This document shows positions 1-5,693 of a stretch of 11,309 bases of DNA, one piece after another. The stretch lies in contig JALOQQ010000020.1 of assembly GCA_025453315.1 (NCBI GenBank), forward strand, positions 1-11,309. Direction: 5' to 3'. This DNA comes from Planctomycetota bacterium (GTDB taxonomy: Bacteria > Patescibacteriota > Patescibacteriia > Patescibacteriales > UBA12465). The notes under the pieces were generated by a model. It was not told where the DNA came from, ran no database searches, and saw only the letters and a program-made list of their open reading frames with translations. How positions within the stretch are numbered: position 1 is the stretch's first letter; each line of letters begins with the position of its first letter. A program made the position numbers and the translations under genes.

Positions 1-477
1 TTTACCTAAAACTTCACCGACTACGGTAGCCGATTTACGAAATTTTCCACTAGCACGGAGACCAACACTCCACATCGCATAAAGAATACGACGATGAACT
101 GGTTTTAAACCATCTCGAACATCAGGAAGAGCGCGGCTAACAATAACGCTCATGGCATATTCTAAATAAGACTTACTCATTTCTTCCACAATCGGCTGTC
201 CCTGAATAACACCGTAAGTAGTCATTTCTTGACCTTCTAATAATTTGCGTTCCACGATAGTTTTATCTTTTTTAGTTGTCTCTTTTTCTACTTCCTCAAT
301 AATCTCCTCGCTCTCATTCTCTAATTCTACTAATTCGTTTTTTTCTTCAACTACAGTCTCTTTCTTCTTTTCTTTTTCAACTTTAACTGGACCAGTTTTT
401 TTATTTTTTACTGGTTCATTTTTTTTAGGAATTATTTTTTTCTTCTTTGGCTCAACTTTATTTTTATTTTTCGCCAT
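1..477 (-). CDS. gyrA: DNA gyrase subunit A, N-terminal part (3' end outside window)
   Basis: Type II topoisomerase subunit that cleaves and rejoins DNA and, with GyrB, introduces negative supercoils. From the start codon at 477 the frame is open for 159 codons to the window edge. Residues 103-159 carry the unmistakable GyrA N-terminus: SYLEYAMSVIVSRALPDVRD, then GLKPVHRRILYAM, then a KSATVVGEVLGK stretch. The catalytic tyrosine and the quinolone-resistance region lie beyond the edge. Oddly, residues 1-84 form an extra charged segment, Lys-rich in the first 40 residues and Glu-rich in roughly 40-67, which E. coli GyrA lacks. An internal ATG at 225, preceded by AGAAGG with a 7-nt spacer, would give a protein with about 18 residues before SYLEYAM, as in E. 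coli. I keep the long start because the frame is open and starts only 4 nt after the upstream gene's stop, but the start is uncertain. Family identity is very sure. Confidence 0.95.
   Translation of the reverse strand, partial: MAKNKNKVEPKKKKIIPKKNEPVKNKKTGPVKVEKEKKKETVVEEKNELVELENESEEIIEEVEKETTKKDKTIVERKLLEGQEMTTYGVIQGQPIVEEMSKSYLEYAMSVIVSRALPDVRDGLKPVHRRILYAMWSVGLRASGKFRKSATVVGEVLGK
233..238 (-). promoter_or_regulatory. Candidate internal ribosome binding site in gyrA
   Basis: On the minus strand AGAAGG lies 7 nt before the in-frame ATG at 225, which begins the canonical-length GyrA N-terminus (MTTYGVIQG). Most other starts in this window lack any such sequence. It may mark the true or an alternative gyrA start, but it also simply encodes Glu-Gly, so chance is possible. 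Confidence 0.35.
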
Positions 478-481
478 ATAT

Positions 482-982
482 TTATTTACTTTCTAAATTG
501 TCTTTTAATTTCTGCCAATTAATATTTTGTGTGTTAAGTGGTTCGATTATTTGCGGCACAATATCTGAAGCTGAATTTATAGCAGTTTGCGCAGATTCAA
601 GTACGCCACTAGAAATTATATTCGAATTAAACTCTGAATTATTAAAATCAGTTCGAACTTCATTTAATAATTCATTGGTCTTTTCTTTGGTTTGATTCTG
701 TTCACTTTGTTCTTTTATTTTCTGTGCTTCTTGTTGTATTTTTTGACTACTATCCTGCAAAGCCTCTTTTCCCTTATCCCATAAGTTATTAAATTCATTA
801 CTCATTTTTTCCCATTCTATTTGCCTACTAGCATCAGAACCTTTTTTTTCATGACCAATAATTTCTTTAACATTTAAAAACCAAAGGCCACCGATTAACA
901 ACATGAAAAAAACCACTCCTGATTTTAAAATTCTTTTTTTTTCTTTCTCTTCTTTACTAGGCTCTTGGTTAAAAAATGACAT
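482..982 (-). CDS. Hypothetical one-pass membrane protein with coiled-coil-like tail
   Basis: I do not recognise a family for this 166-residue protein. Residues 1-18 are charged and lysine-rich. Residues about 19-37 form one hydrophobic helix (GVVFFMLLIGGLWFLNV), best read as an uncleaved signal anchor. The rest is very polar: residues 55-110 are rich in Gln, Glu and Lys (KIQQEAQKIKEQSEQNQTKE), with heptad-like character suggesting a coiled coil, and the C-terminal part (about 120-150) is Ser/Ile/Asn-rich. With a Lys-rich N-terminus, the tail is predicted to lie outside the membrane. The start is the ATG at 982, 13 nt after the ndk stop, and the stop is 4 nt before gyrA, so the three are probably co-transcribed. 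No clear Shine-Dalgarno precedes it. It could be a cell-envelope spacer or scaffold protein, but nothing visible proves a function. Confidence 0.8.
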   Translation of the reverse strand: MSFFNQEPSKEEKEKKRILKSGVVFFMLLIGGLWFLNVKEIIGHEKKGSDASRQIEWEKMSNEFNNLWDKGKEALQDSSQKIQQEAQKIKEQSEQNQTKEKTNELLNEVRTDFNNSEFNSNIISSGVLESAQTAINSASDIVPQIIEPLNTQNINWQKLKDNLESK

Positions 983-995
983 ACTAAAATACTAA

Positions 996-1598
996 TTATT
1001 CTTTAATGCCATCAATATTTACATCATATAAGATTTGTTCAGCGAGTAATCGATAAGATAAAATTTGTTCTTCTTTAAACCAGATCTTAATTTCTCTTTC
1101 TGCTTCTTCTGGTTTATCGGAGCAATGGATTAAATTTCGAACCGCGCGGCTATCCATATTAGATAATTCATAGGAATCTAAAGTAAAATCACCACGAATA
1201 GTTCCAACATCAGAAGTTAAAGGCTCGGTTCCACCAACAATTTTAGTTACAATACCAACTGCTTGATTACCCTCCCAAATCATAGCTACTATTGGACCGC
1301 AAGTCATAAATTTAACCAAAGCTCTGACAATATCTTTACCATACTCAATAGGTTCTTTTTCAATCGGCAAGCCAAAAGTTTTTCTATTTTCAATAGTTAG
1401 ATTACCTTTCTTAAGAAACCATTCATCATTTTTATTATAATGAGTCCAACATTGTTCTTCTGTAGCCATGATAATATTAAGAGCGGTTAATTTAAGACCA
1501 GCTCTTTCAAAACGCTTAATAACTTCTCCGATCAATCCCCTTTGCACGGCGTCAGGTTTCAACATGACAAATGATCTTTCTTTTTTTGGGTGAGACAT
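996..1598 (-). CDS. ndk: Nucleoside diphosphate kinase, enlarged variant
   Basis: Transfers the gamma-phosphate of ATP to nucleoside diphosphates through a phosphohistidine, balancing NTP and dNTP pools in the cytoplasm. Seen directly: the N-terminal ERSFVMLKPDAVQRG (Lys14), LVKFMTCGPIVAM at 94-106, GTIRGDF with Arg135, and NLIHCSDKPEEAEREI with Asn155 and the catalytic His158. The motif normally reads HGSD; here it is HCSD. At 200 residues it is well above the usual 140-150. An insertion of about 27 residues sits at 55-92 between the HY and LVKFM motifs, about 10 extra residues lie at 141-151 just before the active-site His, and there is a C-terminal extension from about 175 (EEQILSYRLLAEQILYDVN). 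All catalytic residues I can check are present, so it should be active. It lies 60 nt downstream of the MBL-fold gene, with a hairpin in the gap. Confidence 0.95.
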   Translation of the reverse strand: MSHPKKERSFVMLKPDAVQRGLIGEVIKRFERAGLKLTALNIIMATEEQCWTHYNKNDEWFLKKGNLTIENRKTFGLPIEKEPIEYGKDIVRALVKFMTCGPIVAMIWEGNQAVGIVTKIVGGTEPLTSDVGTIRGDFTLDSYELSNMDSRAVRNLIHCSDKPEEAEREIKIWFKEEQILSYRLLAEQILYDVNIDGIKE

Positions 1599-1616
1599 AA
1601 CATTTTCTTTAAGCCC

Positions 1617-1639
1617 GACTAGAGATCAGACTCTTAGCC
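1617..1639 (-). promoter_or_regulatory. Hairpin in the ndk leader
   Basis: On the minus strand GGCT-A-AGAG pairs with CTCTAGTC around a TCTGAT loop, giving 8 pairs (one G-T wobble) with one bulged A. It lies between the MBL-fold gene stop (1659) and the ndk start (1598). No T-run follows, so it is not a standard terminator. It could be an RNA processing or stability element or a leader structure for ndk. Only base pairing supports it. Confidence 0.35.
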
Positions 1640-1658
1640 AAACTACTATTTTAAATTA

Positions 1659-2309
1659 TTAATTATTAATTTCTAAAATTACCAATTCCATATCTTCAAC
1701 TGGCAAATCTTTTTTAGTTAATTTCAATTTTTCTTCATAACGTGGCTGTAAGCCGACTTCTTTAATGAATTTATCTAGGCTTTCAAGATCTAACTTTACC
1801 TCAGCGGCTTTATAATGCATAGGAATAATTATTCTGGGTTCTAATTGAGCAATAACCTCAACCGCTTTATGAGCATCAAGAGTATATTTACCACCAACCG
1901 GAATCATTAAAACATCAACTTTATTTAAATAGTCCAACTGACTACTGTCTAAAACATGTCCCAAATCACCTAAGTGAACAATCACAATATCATCCATTTC
2001 AATGCGGTAAATAATATTTCTACCGCGTTCTTCACCTTTTTTCTCATCATGAAAAGAATCAATTCCTTCCACCATTACCCCCTTAATATCATATTCACCG
2101 GCACAATTAATAACAAAAGGATTGCCGCGTAAAGTGGAAATATTATTATGATCGGAATGATCATGACTAACAGTCACAATATCGGCCTCAAAATTAGGCA
2201 CTTTTAAACCTAAACTTTTATCATAGGGATCGGTAACTAAAGTTAAACCATCTGTAGTAGTTTTGTCTTGAATTTTGAAGCAAGAATGCCCCTGCCAAGT
2301 TATTATCAT
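1659..2309 (-). CDS. MBL-fold (metallo-beta-lactamase superfamily) metal-dependent hydrolase
   Basis: Small UlaG/UPF0173-type member of the metallo-beta-lactamase superfamily, 216 residues, no signal peptide, so cytoplasmic. Seen: N-terminal MIITWQGHSCFKI typical of this subgroup, an early TDPYD strand end at 27-31, the metal-binding SHDHSDHNN motif (His49, His51, Asp53, His54), His112 and Asp115 in VHLGDLGH, and His165 in IIPMHYK. These match the usual two-metal site. The substrate cannot be read from sequence; relatives include L-ascorbate-6-phosphate lactonase and many uncharacterised hydrolases. The start ATG at 2309 is followed at once by the conserved first strand, which supports it, although no Shine-Dalgarno is present. 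It is separated by 79 nt from the upstream pyruvyl transferase gene and may have its own promoter. Confidence 0.9.
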   Translation of the reverse strand: MIITWQGHSCFKIQDKTTTDGLTLVTDPYDKSLGLKVPNFEADIVTVSHDHSDHNNISTLRGNPFVINCAGEYDIKGVMVEGIDSFHDEKKGEERGRNIIYRIEMDDIVIVHLGDLGHVLDSSQLDYLNKVDVLMIPVGGKYTLDAHKAVEVIAQLEPRIIIPMHYKAAEVKLDLESLDKFIKEVGLQPRYEEKLKLTKKDLPVEDMELVILEINN

Positions 2310-2325
2310 AATATTAATACTTAAA

Positions 2326-2346
2326 CAAAAAAAGGCTTAAAAACCT
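2326..2346 (-). terminator. Weak candidate intrinsic terminator before the MBL-fold gene
   Basis: On the minus strand AGGT...GCCT can pair (inner T-G wobble plus A-T) and is followed by seven T residues at 2333-2327. It lies after the pyruvyl transferase stop at 2389. The stem is only about 5 pairs, so it would attenuate rather than fully stop transcription of the carbohydrate module. It may be chance in an AT-rich gap. Confidence 0.3.
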
Positions 2347-2373
2347 ATAATTTATACAATTCCAGTATATCAA
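2344..2373 (-). promoter_or_regulatory. Weak candidate promoter for the MBL-fold gene and ndk
   Basis: On the minus strand TTGATA (2373-2368) is separated by 18 nt from TATAGG (2349-2344); TATAAA at 2356-2351 is an alternative -10 with poorer spacing. It is placed upstream of the ATG at 2309 but overlaps the weak hairpin, so the two readings of this gap compete. AT-rich sequence produces such matches easily. Confidence 0.25.
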
Positions 2374-2388
2374 AACCACGCTTCTTGG

Positions 2389-3426
2389 TCAATCGGTTAT
2401 TTTTCTTATTTTCTCTAAGAAAGCAAATTGTTTTTGCGCAATCTTCTCTCTGCGTTTTAAGAATTTTTGACGGTAATAATGACGATTTTCAAAAACCTTA
2501 ATTGCTGTTTTTAAAAGCTGACCTGATTTAAGTTTTTTTAAATCAACCACTAACTCTGGATGTCCAATAAAATTAGCGAAACTTTTATTGCGTAAATCAT
2601 AAGCCACGTTTATTTCGGGCGTACCGGCGGCAAAAGAAAAAACACAAGAATGAAGCATCATGCCAACAACCAAATCCAATTTACTATAAAAAAATTTTTG
2701 TTGATAAGGGTGGAAGTCGATAATGGTTAAATTTTTTCCTAGTTCATCTTTAATATTATCTTCTCCGGGATGATGTTTAAGATAATAAATCTCGGCATCA
2801 AAATTATCCCGAAAATAATTAATAATTTCTTGATAAGCTTTAAGAATATCTTTTTGCCAAACACCGAAGCCTAGCCAACCGGAATAATTTAAATTCACGC
2901 CAATCTTTATTCGATCGGAAAGAATAAAATCATTTTGTTTTTCCTGTAGAAATATAGCTGGATCACCAATAACATCAATTTTAGTGGCGGGTATATTATT
3001 TTTTAATAAAAATTGTCTCGTATAATAATCTCTAACGCCTAAAAAAAGGGCTTTATTAGCTAATAATTTGAGCGTTTCTATTTCTTTGCTTAGCATAAAT
3101 TTCGAACCCACCTCTCTAATATAGCCAACACCAAAAAAAATTAAAGGCTTTTTTATTCCCTCAATCATTTCACTAGAAAAAGGTAAAAAATAACGATAAA
3201 GGACTCCGCCACCACCAATAACAATTAAATCGGCTGAATTTATTTTTTCTAGTTCTTTTTTATTGTAACTTTTTAAAACTTCCATAGGAAAATCAACAAT
3301 CTTCAAATCCTTGAAAGTTTCGCGCAAAAGATCTTGAACTGCTATAACAATGCCTAGGTCACCTTTGTTAGTCTTATCCCAAACATGAATATGAGCAATA
3401 ATAATTTTTTTAGACATAGACGCCAT
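2389..3426 (-). CDS. Polysaccharide pyruvyl transferase family protein
   Basis: Family members (CsaB/WcaK-like, PF04230) move a pyruvyl group from phosphoenolpyruvate onto sugars of cell-surface glycans. In 345-residue numbering, one sees the nucleotide-binding-like N-terminus with KGDLG at about 21-25, the ADLIVIGGGGVLYR strand-loop at 66-78, FFGVGYI at 97-103, LGVRDYYTRQ from 129, DVIGDPAIF at 151-159, and the C-terminal half-site VVGMMLHSCVFSFAAGTPEI with His259. Length and motif order fit the family. The frame extends to a TTG at 3447, which would overlap the kinase gene by 16 nt. I chose the ATG at 3426, 5 nt after that stop; the ATG at 3417 (MSKKIIIAH) is equally plausible. The protein closes a four-gene carbohydrate block, which suggests it decorates a glycan made by neighbouring or unlinked enzymes. 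The acceptor is unknown, and some members of this fold are not proven pyruvyl transferases. Confidence 0.85.
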   Translation of the reverse strand: MASMSKKIIIAHIHVWDKTNKGDLGIVIAVQDLLRETFKDLKIVDFPMEVLKSYNKKELEKINSADLIVIGGGGVLYRYFLPFSSEMIEGIKKPLIFFGVGYIREVGSKFMLSKEIETLKLLANKALFLGVRDYYTRQFLLKNNIPATKIDVIGDPAIFLQEKQNDFILSDRIKIGVNLNYSGWLGFGVWQKDILKAYQEIINYFRDNFDAEIYYLKHHPGEDNIKDELGKNLTIIDFHPYQQKFFYSKLDLVVGMMLHSCVFSFAAGTPEINVAYDLRNKSFANFIGHPELVVDLKKLKSGQLLKTAIKVFENRHYYRQKFLKRREKIAQKQFAFLEKIRKITD

Positions 3427-3431
3427 TAATA

Positions 3432-4463
3432 TTAAAAGTTGAGACAAGCTGGTCGACCAGAATCAATTTCCTTAAAAAAAGCCTCGGCTCGTTTATGATC
3501 CGGATTATGATTTAATAAGAAGTAAGTTGCGGTACGCATTGCTGTCCAATGATAATAATTTTCAATACGCTGTTTTAATTCTTCATTTAATTTTTTATCA
3601 GAAACTTGTAGATACTCTTGGAGAAAAAAAGTTTGCACCGAAATAGCCAAATCAGGATTATTAAAATTTCTTCCTATTTTATAACCTATTTGTTGCAAAA
3701 AAGAACCGAGATCGCGTGTAAAATCACCCAAATGCATATCAGTAAAATCAATTAAAGCAATTTGTTTATCATTCACTTTAATAACATTCTCTGGATGAGC
3801 ATCACCATGAACAATGCAACGCTCGGAATTATTTAAAAAATATTCCTCAGTAGTAATAAATTTTTGATAATACTTTTGAATAATACTATCATACTGACCT
3901 TGATAACGAGAATTAATTTCACTAAAAATATAATCTATTCCCGGAACAACTGTTTTAATTTCCGCATTGATAGTATTAAAATTATAAGCACCAAAAATAT
4001 CAATTTTATGTAAACGAGCAAAAAGATGAGCAGTCTTTTTAACTAAATCCTTAACTTCTTCCAATTCTTTATGTTTTAAATAATAAAGAAGTGTCTCACC
4101 TTCCACCCCTCGATAAAAAATACCTCTTAATTCCTCGTCGTAAAAAAGAGGTTTTGGTAAAGTAAAAGAATCATTAACAAACTCTTTACTCCAAAGATAA
4201 TGCAATACATTATAAACATTACGACGCTCTTCGTTGCTATGAGCCGAACAAAAAATAGGAAAAGTCTCTTCTGTTTTATCCTCATAAACAACAGTGGTCT
4301 TGAATTCCAAAACTACGTGATAAGTGCTCTCCCAAATCATTTTCTTATGAAATATTGGCTTAATTAATTTAATACCAATGATTTCTGGATGTAATGGTAA
4401 AAATTGATCGATAAAGATTTTTTTTACATATTTATCATCCAATAGATTCAAAATTTTATTCAT
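3432..4463 (-). CDS. APH/choline-kinase-fold small-molecule phosphotransferase
   Basis: Member of the aminoglycoside phosphotransferase superfamily (PF01636-like), 343 residues from the ATG at 4463. Seen: the Brenner-type catalytic loop CIVHGDAHPENVIKV with Asp221 as probable base and Asn226 as metal ligand, followed by IALIDFTDMHLGDFTRDL with Asp239 as the second metal ligand. An N-lobe with ENE-like segments (SAHSNEERRNVYNVLHYL) and a hinge near FYRGVEGETLLYYL also fit. The frame runs back to a TTG at 4478, but the ATG begins 2 nt after the GH57 stop and is the natural choice. A GGA lies about 11 nt before it. Substrates in this superfamily include aminoglycosides, choline, homoserine, fructosamine and maltose. 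The location just downstream of glgA and GH57 suggests a sugar or oligosaccharide kinase rather than antibiotic resistance; this is inference from context only. Confidence 0.88.
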   Translation of the reverse strand: MNKILNLLDDKYVKKIFIDQFLPLHPEIIGIKLIKPIFHKKMIWESTYHVVLEFKTTVVYEDKTEETFPIFCSAHSNEERRNVYNVLHYLWSKEFVNDSFTLPKPLFYDEELRGIFYRGVEGETLLYYLKHKELEEVKDLVKKTAHLFARLHKIDIFGAYNFNTINAEIKTVVPGIDYIFSEINSRYQGQYDSIIQKYYQKFITTEEYFLNNSERCIVHGDAHPENVIKVNDKQIALIDFTDMHLGDFTRDLGSFLQQIGYKIGRNFNNPDLAISVQTFFLQEYLQVSDKKLNEELKQRIENYYHWTAMRTATYFLLNHNPDHKRAEAFFKEIDSGRPACLNF

Positions 4464-4465
4464 AA

Positions 4466-5683
4466 TTATTTTTTCCAATGTTTAGTCCAATGTTTATTCC
4501 AAATAGCAGTTTTTATTTTAATATATAGTTTTTCAGCTTGCAATTTATCCTGGCGCGTAGCTCCATCTTCTAAAGAGCGTACCGCTCGAATAAGCTCATT
4601 CATTCCTCTTTCAATTTCATCAGGATTCCAAGCTAAGGGGCCAAACACTTTACGAAAATCTTTAGCAGAGGCCCACCAAAAAGTACAACTAGCTAAACCC
4701 CTAACCAAATGCCAACGAGCCCAAAAACTATTCTCATCTTTGCTATTTTTCTCTACTATCTGCCAAGCCAAAAGCGCCAATAACCACAGATTTTTTTGAA
4801 TCTTATTTTTAGGACTAGACCAGAGAGCATAAGGAATGTTCTTTTTTAGTTCTAAAGGAGTTGTTTCCCAACTAGCAGGATGGAGACTTACTTCTTTTAA
4901 TATGTTGTGCTCATTAATATATTCCGAAATAGTCATGGTTTTTATTTCTGCTTGTCCGGCAATTTTTTCCAAGAAAGCTAAAGGATCTTCATGTCGCAAG
5001 CCATATAATTCACCGTCCGTAGCGGTAATAAAAATTTGTTCTTTATTTTTTTCTTTAGACGTTGTTAATAAAGATAAAATTTTTTCTGGAACATAACAAT
5101 TAGATAATTTTCGATCACGAAAAATAACCTTTAAACCACTGGCTTTATCTAAAACCAATGATTCAAAAGAATGATTACTTACTGTCTGATAATCTTTTTT
5201 AACAACACCTTTTTTTATCTCTCCACAACAAACTTCATCTAAAATCAACCATTGATAGCCAAAATCTTTAACCAATTTGGCAAGCTCGGGACTATAAGCC
5301 ATTTCCGGTAAGAAAAATCCCTTGGGCTTTTTTTTATTCATATCAATTTCTAAAAAACGACTGAGAATATCTTCATTTTCAATAATTTGTCTTTTTATTT
5401 CCTCTGGAGGTAATAAGGGCAAAAAACCATGATAAGCGGCTGATCCTGTTATTTCAATTTGACCGGATTGATATAATTTTTTAAAACGATTGATTAAATC
5501 CTGGTAATTTAATTCTTCCCAACGCAAAAACAAACAACCAGAAATATTAATGGTAAATTTCAAATTAGGATGCTCTTCTAAGGCGCGTAAAACACGATAA
5601 CAACTTTTCTCAGTTGCCTCTTTGATATGATAGCCATCGATATTGGCTGGTTGATAAAAATGTAAAAAATTAATCCAAGTCAT
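4466..5683 (-). CDS. Glycoside hydrolase family 57 protein (alpha-glucan-active)
   Basis: GH57 enzymes are retaining alpha-glucan-active proteins: alpha-amylases, 4-alpha-glucanotransferases, branching enzymes and others. In these 405 residues the family's conserved regions appear in order: INFLHFYQPA at 4-13 (region 1, HFYQP in place of the usual HxHQP), EITGSAAYHGFLPLL at 77-91 (region 2), KGFFLPEMAYSP at 121-132 with Glu127 as candidate nucleophile (region 3), and FITATDGELYGLRHED at 218-233 with Asp223 as candidate acid/base (region 4). The C-terminal Trp-rich helical part (residues 285-345) fits the family's helical bundle. No signal peptide is seen, so it acts in the cytoplasm. It starts 10 nt after the glgA stop and is followed 2 nt later by the kinase gene. 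Being co-transcribed with glycogen synthase, it is a candidate branching, disproportionating or degrading enzyme; sequence alone does not decide between these. Confidence 0.9.
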   Translation of the reverse strand: MTWINFLHFYQPANIDGYHIKEATEKSCYRVLRALEEHPNLKFTINISGCLFLRWEELNYQDLINRFKKLYQSGQIEITGSAAYHGFLPLLPPEEIKRQIIENEDILSRFLEIDMNKKKPKGFFLPEMAYSPELAKLVKDFGYQWLILDEVCCGEIKKGVVKKDYQTVSNHSFESLVLDKASGLKVIFRDRKLSNCYVPEKILSLLTTSKEKNKEQIFITATDGELYGLRHEDPLAFLEKIAGQAEIKTMTISEYINEHNILKEVSLHPASWETTPLELKKNIPYALWSSPKNKIQKNLWLLALLAWQIVEKNSKDENSFWARWHLVRGLASCTFWWASAKDFRKVFGPLAWNPDEIERGMNELIRAVRSLEDGATRQDKLQAEKLYIKIKTAIWNKHWTKHWKK

Positions 5684-5693
5684 AATCTTGTTT

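Noticed and set aside
245..695. Plus-strand reading frames with Ser/Phe-rich products at 245-496 and 447-695
   Set aside because: They lie antisense to the gyrA extension and the membrane protein gene; the Ser/Phe-rich product is the complement of Lys/Glu-rich codons, not a protein signature.
2389..2391. TGA recoded as an amino acid, as in some Patescibacteria
   Set aside because: The TGA ending the pyruvyl transferase gene sits at a normal family C-terminus, and no internal TGA was noticed in the other genes; reading through would add only about 24 codons of unconvincing sequence.
3432..4463. Aminoglycoside resistance gene
   Set aside because: The catalytic motifs are those of the whole APH superfamily and the setting is carbohydrate metabolism; nothing supports drug modification.
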